Origin: Alphaproteobacteria bacterium
GTDB taxonomy: Bacteria > Pseudomonadota > Alphaproteobacteria > Rhizobiales > JAJFHC01
Assembly (NCBI GenBank): GCA_021775805.1
Contig: JAJFHD010000087.1
Location: 1-64,000 of the forward strand
Direction of reading: 5' to 3'
Length of the DNA stretch: 64,000 nucleotides
Positions 25,003-35,518 of this stretch are shown here, in pieces. Below the pieces are notes generated by a model. It worked only from the letters and a program-made list of their open reading frames with translations. It did no database searches and was not told the DNA's origin. Positions within the stretch are counted from its first letter, which is position 1, and every line of letters starts with the position of its first letter. The position numbers and the translations under genes are program-made.

Positions 25003-25952
25003 ACGCCGAATTCCAGCCAGTTTCCGGCCATGTCCTCAGCCAGAATTCTTGCGTGCGGAAACTGCCTGGCGATTCGTGCGGTCATGTGGCTGCCCGCGAC
25101 AGCCAGTGCCGTCGAAAGGGCGTCGGCCAGAAGGGCCGAAGATGCAAGCACGGTGATGCTTTTGTAGTCATGCGGCGACCGTCCGGTGTCCGGGTCGATC
25201 AGATGATGCCATCGACCGTCCGGTGAGAACCTTGTGCCGGTGCCGGCGGACGTGGCGACGGCGCCGCCGTCCAACGTCAATTGCCGCCCGCTGCCTTTGA
25301 TGCCGACCTGCCAGGACCGTCCAGGCAAGGCCCGGGTTTCGCCTAGCTGTACCAGGGTGTTGCGCATGCCATTGTGGCGGAGCAGGGCGACCACCTTGTC
25401 GGTAATGTAACCCTGGGCGATACCGTTGAGGGTGATGGCCATTCCCGGCCTGAGCACGATCGCACCATCGCGGTGGGCGATATCTGCCGGGTTGCACAGG
25501 GTCAGGAGGGCGGCAACTTGCTCAGGATCAGGATCGGACCGGCCGCCGACACCGCTGAAATGTCCGGACAGCATCTGCCATAGCGGTTGGACCGCCGGGT
25601 TGAAGGCGCCACCGCTGTGCCGCCAGACATCGAGTGCTGCAGCAAGCACGACCTGCAGGTCATGTGCCGGTCGCCCGAGTTCTCCATGACGGTTCAACCG
25701 GCTGATGTCGGAATCCGGCCGGTAGAGACTGAACACCTGCTCAAGCCGTTCGATTTCGGCAACGACCTGCGCGATCATCCGTTTGGCAGTGTCGGCTTCC
25801 AGTCCATCGAAAATCAGAGTGCCCTGCGCGCCGAGCGCCGTGCCGTGCCATTCGTGACGCGCCATCGCTGGCGGGATGGCGCCGGCGGCCGTGGCGCAGG
25901 CTGCGGCCATGATGGTGATGGTGCGCCGCCTGGTTAGTCCCTGGCTGTTCAT
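24999..25952 (-). CDS. apbE: FAD:protein FMN transferase
   Basis: A 317-residue ApbE protein with a twin-arginine-like signal (RRRTITIMAAACATAAGA). Family blocks include ALGAQGTLIFDGLEAD, RLEQVFSLYRPDSDISRLN, LNGIAQGYITDKV, GGAVATSAGTGTRF and HHLIDPDTGRSPHDYKSITVLA. It attaches FMN covalently to a Thr in target proteins. The upstream gene nirI has such a target motif (DAITGATIS), and the two overlap by ATGA, so NirI is the obvious substrate. The start at 25952 is chosen from that overlap; the longer frame runs into nirI. Confidence 0.93.
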   Translation of the reverse strand: MNSQGLTRRRTITIMAAACATAAGAIPPAMARHEWHGTALGAQGTLIFDGLEADTAKRMIAQVVAEIERLEQVFSLYRPDSDISRLNRHGELGRPAHDLQVVLAAALDVWRHSGGAFNPAVQPLWQMLSGHFSGVGGRSDPDPEQVAALLTLCNPADIAHRDGAIVLRPGMAITLNGIAQGYITDKVVALLRHNGMRNTLVQLGETRALPGRSWQVGIKGSGRQLTLDGGAVATSAGTGTRFSPDGRWHHLIDPDTGRSPHDYKSITVLASSALLADALSTALAVAGSHMTARIARQFPHARILAEDMAGNWLEFGV

Positions 25953-28066
25953 GATGCGCTTCCTTGCGACGGGGTGGCCGGCGTGGGCACCTCTGCCTGT
26001 GGCGCGCGCCTTCGTTTGCGCGCCTTGAGCGGCGGACAGGTCGTCGCGTCGAAATAGTTGGTCTGACACCGCAGGCAGTGGATGCATTCATTGGGGTTTA
26101 TGTGCCCGTCCGGGTGGATTGCCTGCACCGTGCAGCGCACCGCACAGATCCGGCATTCGCGACCGCATTGGGGACGTCTCTTGAGCCATTCGAACATGCG
26201 CAGCCGTGCGGGAATTGCCAGCGCCGCTCCCAGGGGACACAGGTACCTGCAATACGCCCGCTCGACGAAGAGGCCTGCCGCCAGCAACACGACAACATAG
26301 GCAATGAAGGGCCATGCGCGCGCAAACTTCATGGTCATCGTCGTTTTGAAGGGTTCAACCTCTGCAAAATAGAAGGCATCGGCAATCGAATGCAGCGATA
26401 GCGCGAACAAGCCCAGGAACAGAATATACTTGATGGGCCAAAGTCGCTCATGAAGCGTAAAGGGTACGTCGATCTGACGAATTCCAAGGCGTTTTGCCGC
26501 CATGTTGAGGAGTTCCTGAAGCGCGCCGAAGGGGCATAGCCAGCCGCAAAACACACCGCGGCCCCAGAACAGCAGCGATACGGCCACAGTGCCCCACAAT
26601 ATGAATATCAGCGGATCGAGCAGAAAGGTCTCCCATTGGAATCCGGTGCGAATCGATTGTGCGAAGGCCAGAACGTGCACCACCGAGAGTTGTGCGCCAA
26701 GTCCCCATCCGAGCACCACAAGGGTGGTTGTCAGGTAGGCGAATCGAACGGTCGTATAGAGCCGAATCCGGCGAGCCAGGGCATCCTGAAATACCAGAAT
26801 TGCAGCGAGTATCAGCAACATGACGCAGACGGTTGCGATCGCCGGAATGCGTGCGATCCAGTTGCGTTGCCACAATGTCATGTCGACGGCGACCGTCGGT
26901 CGACCTTTGGCGACGGTGAACCGGTCCGGCAAGGTGTAATAGAGGGGGAATGCTGTCGTCAGGCGGGCGCCACCGTCGGTTTCATCGGAAACCAGCAAGG
27001 ACAGGCGCCACTGCCGGGTCGGGTCGAATCCGGTGGCTTCGGGTATCGTGAAGACAGCGGTTTCTCGAAAGGTCGGGGCGCCGGCGACCGCGAGGCGCTG
27101 GACATTCTGATAACCGTCCCGGGTGAGCCGGATGGAGCGATTGTCCTGATGCAGTTCGATGCGTTCGAAGACTCCGGACTTGCGCCAACGGGTTCCCTTG
27201 AAGGAGTAGAGTCCGTTTGCCGCGACCAGAATCGAATGATCACCGGTGTTCGACTGTGAAACGAGCGCGCTGAAGAGCTGTTTCCCGAGCAGGTTCTGGC
27301 CGATCTGTGCCGGAGTCAACAGGCCGTAATAGAGCTCGATGAATGACTTCTCCGGGCCACCGACATTGGCCTTGTATTCCAGACTGTTGAGGGCCTCGCG
27401 GACATCGCCCATGGTAATCGAACGGTGTGCCAGGGCATCGTCCGAGATCAGTTGCGCCCAGTCCGATTTCACGAACCCTGTTCTGTCGATCTTGCGCGAT
27501 GTACGGCTGTCGAGCAGACCGTAGGCGAGGGCGACGACGCGCCCGGTACGAATGATGCTGTCACGAATGACACCGCTGGATATGGTGGCACCGGTAATCG
27601 CGTCCGGACCGTCGGGACGGCTTTTGGGAGATTTGTCCCGCCCCAGGGCAACCTTGGCAAAACCGCCGACGTAATGGGCAATGTCATCGTCTGAGATCCC
27701 TATCGTCAGGATCGGTTCGCTCTGGTCGAGCAACCGTGCGCCGACGATGGTGGCGTTTGTGTCGACGGCAATCATGACGTCAATCGGTTTGCCCGAATAC
27801 CCAACCGATCCAACCACCGAAAAAGTTGATGCCAGGTATCCGACGAACGCGCCGTTGCGCTCGACGCGAACAACCGGCGGTGAACCGCCTGGCGGACCGA
27901 CCGTGAGCTGCTCCGGATCCATGGCAAACAGGGCGGCGGCGAGCGCGCGCGTTTCTTCGCTCTCCTGAGCCGTCGCCTGACTTCCTGCGGACGTCTGTGT
28001 GGCCGTCAAAGTGACGATCAAGAGAACTGCGGCCACAGCCTGTCGAATGAAAACCGATCCCCTCAT
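25949..28066 (-). CDS. nirI: NirI/NosR-type flavin and iron-sulfur membrane protein
   Basis: A 705-residue protein. After a signal peptide (about 1-28) comes an FMN-binding domain with the flavinylation motif DAITGATIS (about residue 160). Several membrane helices follow, with CGWLCPFGALQELL and CRYLCPLGAALAI. The C-terminal ferredoxin-like region has two Cys sets (CGRECRICAVRC and CIHCLRCQTNYFDATTCP). NirI is needed for nirS expression or activity in Paracoccus; its paralogue NosR serves nitrous oxide reductase. Divergence from nirS supports the NirI call. The likely role is passing electrons across the membrane. Confidence 0.9.
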   Translation of the reverse strand: MRGSVFIRQAVAAVLLIVTLTATQTSAGSQATAQESEETRALAAALFAMDPEQLTVGPPGGSPPVVRVERNGAFVGYLASTFSVVGSVGYSGKPIDVMIAVDTNATIVGARLLDQSEPILTIGISDDDIAHYVGGFAKVALGRDKSPKSRPDGPDAITGATISSGVIRDSIIRTGRVVALAYGLLDSRTSRKIDRTGFVKSDWAQLISDDALAHRSITMGDVREALNSLEYKANVGGPEKSFIELYYGLLTPAQIGQNLLGKQLFSALVSQSNTGDHSILVAANGLYSFKGTRWRKSGVFERIELHQDNRSIRLTRDGYQNVQRLAVAGAPTFRETAVFTIPEATGFDPTRQWRLSLLVSDETDGGARLTTAFPLYYTLPDRFTVAKGRPTVAVDMTLWQRNWIARIPAIATVCVMLLILAAILVFQDALARRIRLYTTVRFAYLTTTLVVLGWGLGAQLSVVHVLAFAQSIRTGFQWETFLLDPLIFILWGTVAVSLLFWGRGVFCGWLCPFGALQELLNMAAKRLGIRQIDVPFTLHERLWPIKYILFLGLFALSLHSIADAFYFAEVEPFKTTMTMKFARAWPFIAYVVVLLAAGLFVERAYCRYLCPLGAALAIPARLRMFEWLKRRPQCGRECRICAVRCTVQAIHPDGHINPNECIHCLRCQTNYFDATTCPPLKARKRRRAPQAEVPTPATPSQGSAS

Positions 28067-28101
28067 GCCGCAGCTTAAGCGCCAATTGAGAACACTTGGC
28101 C

Positions 28102-28115
28102 TTGACTTCGATCAA
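28102..28115. promoter_or_regulatory. FNR/NnrR box in the nirI-nirS spacer
   Basis: TTGAC-TTCG-ATCAA, a near-perfect Crp/Fnr-family dyad. Its centre is about 124 nt upstream of the nirS ATG and 42 nt upstream of the nirI ATG. A class II arrangement (start site 41 nt from the centre) would put the nirS start near 28150 just after an AT-rich stretch, so it most likely drives nirS. It may also affect nirI. Confidence 0.7.
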
Positions 28116-28214
28116 ATGTGCGCGGCCAGCAAGTCGCATCACAGAATTTAATGTCGAGTTTGTTTCAGCGCAAAGTGTGCACTTTTCTTCGCTGTTAGCG
28201 TCGACGAGCATTAA

Positions 28215-30011
<1,797 letters not shown>

Positions 30012-30024
30012 CGACAAGACGCGG

Positions 30025-30051
30025 GCGCCGGCTTCCCTGTGGAGCCGGCGC
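30025..30051 (+). terminator. stem-loop between nirS and nirE
   Basis: GCGCCGGCT, 9-nt loop, AGCCGGCGC: a perfect 9-bp GC-rich stem 13 nt after the nirS stop, with no long T-run after it. More likely a partial terminator or mRNA-end stabiliser than a full stop, since the heme d1 genes follow 38 nt later. It would let nirS mRNA exceed the biosynthetic genes. Confidence 0.6.
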
Positions 30052-30088
30052 TCCTTCATCAAGAACGAACTCCGGGGAGGGTGCGTAA

Positions 30089-30874
30089 ATGGTTAAACGG
30101 GTTGGTAGCGTCTATCTTGTCGGTGCAGGTCCCGGCGATCCCGAATTGCTGACTCTCAAAGCTGAACGGCTTCTGCGCTCCGCCGACGTGGTGGTTTATG
30201 ACCGGCTGGTATCGCCCGAAGTTCTGGAGATGGTTCCAGCGGGTGTCGCACGGATTTGTGTCGGCAAGCAACCGGCGCATCATCCGGTGCCGCAAGACGA
30301 GATCAACATGTTGCTGGTCCGCCTGGCGCAGACAAACCGGCGTGTGGTCCGGCTGAAGGGCGGCGATCCATTCATATTCGGCCGCGGCAGCGAGGAGGCC
30401 CTTGAACTGGCCCGTCACGATGTGCCGTTCGAAGTCGTGCCCGGGATTACGGCTGCACAAGGTTGTGCCGCGGGACTGAAGGTGCCGCTCACGCATCGCG
30501 GCCTGGCCGGCGGTGTGCGTTATCTGACCGGACATTGCCGGCACGACGTCGAGCTTGATTTCGACTGGAAGGGGCTGGCTGATCCCGACACCACTCTGGT
30601 GGTCTACATGGGTCGGGCCAACATCGCTGAGATCGCCGACCGGCTGATGAGCAACGGTCTGGGCGGTGAAACACCGGTTCTGGTGGTGTGCAACGGAACG
30701 ACGGAACGCGAGCGGCATCTGGTGACTGAACTGTGCCGTGTTTCGCGTGAAACCGGCGCTGCCGGTTTTGACGGGCCGGTCGTGTTCATCATTGGAAATG
30801 TCGCCAGTCTGGCGCAATCGATGGAGCCCCGTGATGCTGCGCTGCGCGACGTTGCTGCTTCGGCACTGGCCTGA
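30089..30874 (+). CDS. nirE: uroporphyrinogen-III C-methyltransferase
   Basis: A 261-residue SUMT that methylates uroporphyrinogen III to precorrin-2, the entry step to heme d1. Motifs include VYLVGAGPGDPELLTLKAE, VVYDRLVSPEVL, RLKGGDPFIFGRGSEE, VPGITAAQG and LVVYMG. It lacks the CysG dehydrogenase/chelatase part. RBS GGGGAGGG lies 8 nt upstream. NirC begins inside its last 41 nt. Confidence 0.94.
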   Translation: MVKRVGSVYLVGAGPGDPELLTLKAERLLRSADVVVYDRLVSPEVLEMVPAGVARICVGKQPAHHPVPQDEINMLLVRLAQTNRRVVRLKGGDPFIFGRGSEEALELARHDVPFEVVPGITAAQGCAAGLKVPLTHRGLAGGVRYLTGHCRHDVELDFDWKGLADPDTTLVVYMGRANIAEIADRLMSNGLGGETPVLVVCNGTTERERHLVTELCRVSRETGAAGFDGPVVFIIGNVASLAQSMEPRDAALRDVAASALA

Positions 30875-31178
30875 GGCTGTCTTCATGCTGTGCATGACAA
30901 CCGCAGTGGCGTCAGCCGAAGAACCAGGTGCCCTGCGCAAGGCCGAATTGCGCAACCTGATCCTGCAGGACTGCGGTTCCTGCCACGGCATGACCCTCAA
31001 GGGTGGTCTCGGCGGTCCACTGCTTCCAAGCGATCTTGACGGTGTCGAAGCCGCGGCGATCGCCAGCATCGTTCTTGACGGCGTTCCCGGCAAACCGATG
31101 CCGCCGTGGCGCGGCCTGCTGTCGGACACAGACGCCTTGTGGATCGCCAAAACACTTAAGGCGGGAGTATCCAAATGA
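30834..31178 (+). CDS. nirC: small cytochrome c55X
   Basis: A 114-residue periplasmic c-type cytochrome. A short signal-like segment (MLRCATLLLRHWPEAVFML...VASAEE) precedes ILQDCGSCHGMTLKGGLGGPLLP, with the CGSCH heme site, and MPPWRGLLSDTDALWIAKTLK. The ATG at 30834 follows GGAG (GGAGCCCCGTG), overlaps nirE, and its end overlaps nirF by ATGA. NirC can donate electrons to NirS or take part in heme d1 maturation. Confidence 0.88.
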   Translation: MLRCATLLLRHWPEAVFMLCMTTAVASAEEPGALRKAELRNLILQDCGSCHGMTLKGGLGGPLLPSDLDGVEAAAIASIVLDGVPGKPMPPWRGLLSDTDALWIAKTLKAGVSK

Positions 31179-32359
31179 GACTGTTGCGTGTGGTTGCGGT
31201 GCTGGCGGCGCTGACCGGGCTGTGTCTCACAGCCGCGGCGCAGTCTTCACTGCGCGGGACCGGTGATCTGGGCATCGTCATCGAACGGGCGGACGGGTCG
31301 GTCTGCATTGTCGACACGAGTGCGCGTTCGATCCTGTCGTGCGTCGACGGCCTGGGAGATCTTTCACATGCTTCCGCGGTGTTCTCACCGGATCAACGCT
31401 ACGCCTACGTGTTTGGCCGTGACGGCGGCCTGACCAAGGTTGACCTGCTTGAACGGCGGATCGCCAAGCGGGTCATTCAGGCAGGCAACTCGATCGGTGG
31501 CGCCATCTCCGATGACGGCAAACTGGTTGCGGTCTCCAATTACAAACCCGGTGGCGTGAAGGTATTCGATGCAAGGACGCTGGAGCCGGTTGCCGACATT
31601 CCGGCGTTCTACGGTACGGCGGGCGAGCGTTCCAAAACCGTTGGGCTTGTGGATGCTCCCGGGCGCCGCTTCATATTTACACTCTACGATGCCGGCGAAA
31701 TCTGGATGGCTGATTTCTCTGGGCCCGGCAAGCCCGAGATTTCCAAACTGGGTCGTGCCGGCGAGCTTCCCTACGACGCCCTGATTACCGGCGACGGCCG
31801 TCACTACATCGCCGGACTGTTTGGTGAAGACGGGTTGGCTCATATCGATCTATGGAACACGCCGGTCAAAATCACACGGGTCCTGGACGGCTACGGCAAA
31901 GGGGAAGCGAAACTGCCGGTTTACAAGATGCCGCATCTGGAAGGCTGGGCGCTGGCCGGTGGCCGGTTCATCCTGCCCGCTGTGGGGCGTTCAGAGTTGC
32001 TGGCGCTCGATGCCGCCACATTCAAGGAGGCGGGCCGGGTCAAGGTTCACGGCCAGCCGGTGTTTGCCATCGCACGACCGGACGGGCGCCAGGTCTGGGT
32101 CAATTTTGCCCATCCGCTGAACGACACGATTCAGGTGGTCGACGTGCCAAGCCTGAAGATCGTTCATGAATTCAAGCCCGGCCCGGCGATCCTGCATATG
32201 GAGTTTACGCCGCGCGGGCACGAGGTCTGGGTATCGGTGCGCGATGCCGACAAAGTGGAGATCTACGACGCCCGCACATTCGAGAAACGCGGCGAACTCA
32301 AGATGCGTAAACCCAGCGGGGTGTTCTTCACCGCGCGGTCCAACAGGATCGGCCTATGA
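31175..32359 (+). CDS. nirF: heme d1 biosynthesis protein NirF
   Basis: A 394-residue propeller protein related to the d1 domain of NirS, with an N-terminal signal sequence (LLRVVAVLAALTGLCLTAAAQ). Segments such as IVIERADGSVCIVDT, FGRDGGLTKVDLLERRI, AGNSIGGAISDDGKLVAVSNY and MRKPSGVFFTARS are typical. NirF is essential for a late step of heme d1 formation. It overlaps nirC and nirDL by ATGA. Confidence 0.93.
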   Translation: MRLLRVVAVLAALTGLCLTAAAQSSLRGTGDLGIVIERADGSVCIVDTSARSILSCVDGLGDLSHASAVFSPDQRYAYVFGRDGGLTKVDLLERRIAKRVIQAGNSIGGAISDDGKLVAVSNYKPGGVKVFDARTLEPVADIPAFYGTAGERSKTVGLVDAPGRRFIFTLYDAGEIWMADFSGPGKPEISKLGRAGELPYDALITGDGRHYIAGLFGEDGLAHIDLWNTPVKITRVLDGYGKGEAKLPVYKMPHLEGWALAGGRFILPAVGRSELLALDAATFKEAGRVKVHGQPVFAIARPDGRQVWVNFAHPLNDTIQVVDVPSLKIVHEFKPGPAILHMEFTPRGHEVWVSVRDADKVEIYDARTFEKRGELKMRKPSGVFFTARSNRIGL

Positions 32360-33351
32360 ACAGTGTCGTGAAAAACCCGGCCCTTGCTCTTGCCGACGTA
32401 TGGCAACGTGATTTTCCATTGCAACCGGAGCCGTACGCGGCCGTCGGCGCGCCAGTGGACTTGTCCCAGCACGAAGTGATCGAATTGATGCAAGCCCTTG
32501 CCGATCAGGGCGTCCTGGCACGGATCGGCGCGACCGTCCGCCCCAACACGGCAGGGGCCAGCACATTGGCGGCAATGGCAGTACCCGACGACCGCCTGAA
32601 CGATGTCGCCGCGCTGGTCAATGGTCATGCCGCCGTCAATCACAATTATCAGCGCGACCACGAGATCAACCTGTGGTTTGTCGTGACCGCCGCCAACCGA
32701 GGTGACGTCATCTGGACCTTGAACGACATTGTCCGCGAGACCGGCCTCGAGGTGCTCGATCTGCCCCTTGAGCGGGCCTACCATATCGATCTGGGATTCA
32801 ACCTTGCCGGAAACCGTAAACCGACAAAGACATGCAGTCCGTCGATCGCTGCGCATGAAGTTGACAGAGACGACCGTTCGCTGTTGGCAGCCCTGGAGGA
32901 CGGGCTTGACTTTGTGCAGCGCCCCTATGCCGAGGTCGCAGGCCGTCTGGGCTGGAGCGAGGATGACGTTCTGTCCCGGTTGAATTCACTCATAGAATGC
33001 GGGGTTGTCACCCGTTTTGGATGCATCCTGCGTCACCGTCGCCTGGGCTATCGGGCCAATGCCATGGCGGTGTGGGATGTGCCCGATGACCGGGTGGATG
33101 CGATTGCCGGGAAGCTTGCTGCGCGCGATGAGGTGACGCTGTGTTACCGGCGTTCCCGCCGACTGCCGGTGTGGCCCTTCAACCTGTTCGCCATGGTCCA
33201 CGGCCAGGCGCGGGAAACGGTCACCGGACAAATCGCCGAGGCGGCGCACGCGACCGGGCTCGACAATTATCCTTCGTCGGTGCTGTTCAGCACGCGTTGT
33301 TTCAAGCAGTCCGCTGCCCGGATGGCGCCACTAATGAAGGGGGCGGCATGA
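32356..33351 (+). CDS. nirDL: NirD-NirL fusion, siroheme decarboxylase
   Basis: A 331-residue protein made of two tandem Lrp/AsnC-like halves. The first half has ARIGATVRPNTAGA and HNYQRDHEINLWFVV; the second has VVTRFGCILRHRRLGYRANAMAVWDVPDD and PVWPFNLFAMVHG. Such proteins, with NirG and NirH, remove the two acetate carboxyl groups of siroheme to give 12,18-didecarboxysiroheme. In some species NirD and NirL are separate. It overlaps nirF and nirG. Confidence 0.92.
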   Translation: MNSVVKNPALALADVWQRDFPLQPEPYAAVGAPVDLSQHEVIELMQALADQGVLARIGATVRPNTAGASTLAAMAVPDDRLNDVAALVNGHAAVNHNYQRDHEINLWFVVTAANRGDVIWTLNDIVRETGLEVLDLPLERAYHIDLGFNLAGNRKPTKTCSPSIAAHEVDRDDRSLLAALEDGLDFVQRPYAEVAGRLGWSEDDVLSRLNSLIECGVVTRFGCILRHRRLGYRANAMAVWDVPDDRVDAIAGKLAARDEVTLCYRRSRRLPVWPFNLFAMVHGQARETVTGQIAEAAHATGLDNYPSSVLFSTRCFKQSAARMAPLMKGAA

Positions 33352-33806
33352 CTGACATTTCAATCGACGACACCGATCGCCGGATCATCAATGGACTGCA
33401 AGGCGGTTTCGGCCTGGGCGACAGACCCTATCGTGATGCCGGCGAGCGGCTTGGACTTAGCGAGGAGGCGCTGATCGGTCGGCTCGAACGGCTTGTGGAG
33501 TGCCGGGCTCTTTCCCGGTTTGGACCGATGTACAACGCCGAACGGATCGGTGGGGCCGTGACCTTGTGTGCGGTCGCGGTGCCGGAAGACCGCTTCGACG
33601 ATGTTGCCGGCCTGATCAACAGCCACCGCGAGGTTGCCCACAACTATGCCCGCAACCACACCCTGAACATGTGGTTCGTGATTGCCTGTGAAACGCCTGA
33701 GGACATCGACGCCACGATTGCCGCGATCGAAGATGAAACCGGACTCGACGTGCATAATTTTCCAAAACAGCGGGAATTCTTTATCGGATTGAAGGTCGAG
33801 GCATGA
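33348..33806 (+). CDS. nirG: siroheme decarboxylase subunit NirG
   Basis: A 152-residue Lrp/AsnC-like protein (DTDRRIINGLQGGFGLGDRPY, LSRFGPMYNAERIGGA, HNYARNHTLNMWFVIACE). It resembles the first half of NirDL. The ATG at 33348 overlaps the nirDL stop by ATGA; the longer frame runs inside nirDL and is rejected. It acts with NirDL and NirH on siroheme. Confidence 0.9.
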   Translation: MTDISIDDTDRRIINGLQGGFGLGDRPYRDAGERLGLSEEALIGRLERLVECRALSRFGPMYNAERIGGAVTLCAVAVPEDRFDDVAGLINSHREVAHNYARNHTLNMWFVIACETPEDIDATIAAIEDETGLDVHNFPKQREFFIGLKVEA

Positions 33807-34300
33807 AGCGCGATACCCGCCATCAACTGGACGACCTCGACCGGCGTATCATCAGCGCGACGCAAGGCGGCCTGCCCCTGGTGCCACAACCCTTCGAGGC
33901 TGTGGCCGAACAGGTGGGGGCGAGTTCCCGCGATGTCAGGCGGCGTCTTGAGGCGATGCTCGACAGCGGCGTGATCCGTCGCATAGGCGCCGTTCCGAAC
34001 CACTATGTCCTGGGGATGACGGCCAACGGGATGTCGGTCTGGGACGTCCGCGATGACGCCGTCGACCGTTTGGGTCTGGCGGTCGGTGCTCTCGACTTTG
34101 TCAGCCATTGCTATTGCCGCCCGCGGCACCTGCCGCTCTGGCCCTACAACCTGTTTGCTATGGTGCACGGCCGTGAACGGGCCGAAGTCGAAGACAAGGT
34201 GGCGGCCATCGCCGCTTTGCTTGGCTCGGAGGCGTCTGCTCACGACGTTCTTTACTCAACCCGTGTCTTGAAAAAAACCGGCCTGCGGATTGCGGCCTGA
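33803..34300 (+). CDS. nirH: siroheme decarboxylase subunit NirH
   Basis: A 165-residue Lrp/AsnC-like protein (LDDLDRRIISATQGGLPLVPQPF, VIRRIGAVPNHYVLGMTANGMSVWDV, HLPLWPYNLFAMVHG). It resembles the second half of NirDL. It overlaps nirG by ATGA and is followed after 12 nt by nirJ. Confidence 0.9.
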   Translation: MKRDTRHQLDDLDRRIISATQGGLPLVPQPFEAVAEQVGASSRDVRRRLEAMLDSGVIRRIGAVPNHYVLGMTANGMSVWDVRDDAVDRLGLAVGALDFVSHCYCRPRHLPLWPYNLFAMVHGRERAEVEDKVAAIAALLGSEASAHDVLYSTRVLKKTGLRIAA

Positions 34301-34312
34301 AAGAGAGTTTGA

Positions 34313-35518
34313 ATGTTCCGGCTAAGTCAGTTTATGCAAGAGATCGCCGATCCCAAACCTCTGGGTGTGCGGCGCAACCCACCCGGGCCCGTGGTTATCT
34401 GGAACCTGATCCGGCGTTGCAACCTGAAGTGCAAGCACTGTTATTCGATTTCGGGAGACGTCGACTTTCCCGGCGAGCTCGATACCGGTCAGGTGTTTGA
34501 GGTGATGGATGACCTCAAGTCCTTCGGTGTGCCGGTTCTGATCCTGTCGGGCGGCGAGCCGTTGTTGCGCCCGGACATTTTCGAAATTTCCCGGCGAGCG
34601 AAGGACAAGGGATTTTACGTCGGGCTGTCGTCCAACGGCACCCTGATCGGCGACCACAACATCAAGCAGATAGTCGATATCGACTATGACTATGTGGGTG
34701 TCAGCCTTGACGGCCTTCGCGAAACCCACGATGCCTTTCGGAGGCGGGAAGGCGGGTTCGACGAGGCCCTGGCCGGCATTCGCCTGTGCCGTGAAGCCGG
34801 TATCAAAGTCGGCATGCGGTTTACCGCGACCATGGACAACGCCCATGAGCTTGAATCCATGCTTGATCTGGCCGAGGCCGAAGACATAGACAAGTTCTAT
34901 CTGTCCCATCTGGTCTATGCCGGGCGCGGCAACAAGAACCGCGGCGACGATGCCCGCCGCGACATGACCCGCCATGTAATGGATATCCTGTTCGAAAGAG
35001 CCTGGAACGACGCCAAGGCGGGCGGCGGCCGGGAATTCGTGACCGGCAACAATGATGCCGATGGCGTCTATCTCCTGTTTTGGGTGCGGCGGCACTTCCC
35101 CCATCTGGAGGACCACATCCGGGCCAAGCTGGCGCAGTGGGGCGGAAACTCGTCTGGCGTCAACATCGCCAATATCGATAATCTTGGCGAAGTGCATCCC
35201 GATACGTTCTGGTGGCACTATCCGCTCGGCAACGTCAAGTCGCGGCCGTTTTCGCAGATTTGGAACGATACAAGCGATCCCATCATGGCCGGGCTGAAAC
35301 AGCGCCCGCGCACGGTCGGAGGACGCTGCGGAGAGTGTGCCTTCTTTGATGTGTGCGGCGGCAACACCCGGGTGCGGGCTTTCCAGCTGACCAACGACCC
35401 ATGGGCGGAAGACCCGGCATGCTATCTGAGGGACGGGGAAATCGGCGTCAGCGGCAACGGACAGCGCTTAGAAGTCACCCCGTTTCGCGGAGCGCGCCAT
35501 GCGGCAGCGGCTCAGTAA
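34313..35518 (+). CDS. nirJ: radical SAM heme d1 synthase NirJ
   Basis: A 401-residue radical SAM enzyme. The SAM cluster motif CNLKCKHC lies at about residues 36-43, followed by ILSGGEPLLRPDI. A C-terminal auxiliary-cluster (SPASM-like) region has CGECAFFDVCGGNTRVRA and a later Cys. NirJ works on didecarboxysiroheme to replace propionate side chains by oxo groups. The start has GAGAG upstream. It overlaps nirN by 20 nt. Confidence 0.95.
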   Translation: MFRLSQFMQEIADPKPLGVRRNPPGPVVIWNLIRRCNLKCKHCYSISGDVDFPGELDTGQVFEVMDDLKSFGVPVLILSGGEPLLRPDIFEISRRAKDKGFYVGLSSNGTLIGDHNIKQIVDIDYDYVGVSLDGLRETHDAFRRREGGFDEALAGIRLCREAGIKVGMRFTATMDNAHELESMLDLAEAEDIDKFYLSHLVYAGRGNKNRGDDARRDMTRHVMDILFERAWNDAKAGGGREFVTGNNDADGVYLLFWVRRHFPHLEDHIRAKLAQWGGNSSGVNIANIDNLGEVHPDTFWWHYPLGNVKSRPFSQIWNDTSDPIMAGLKQRPRTVGGRCGECAFFDVCGGNTRVRAFQLTNDPWAEDPACYLRDGEIGVSGNGQRLEVTPFRGARHAAAAQ

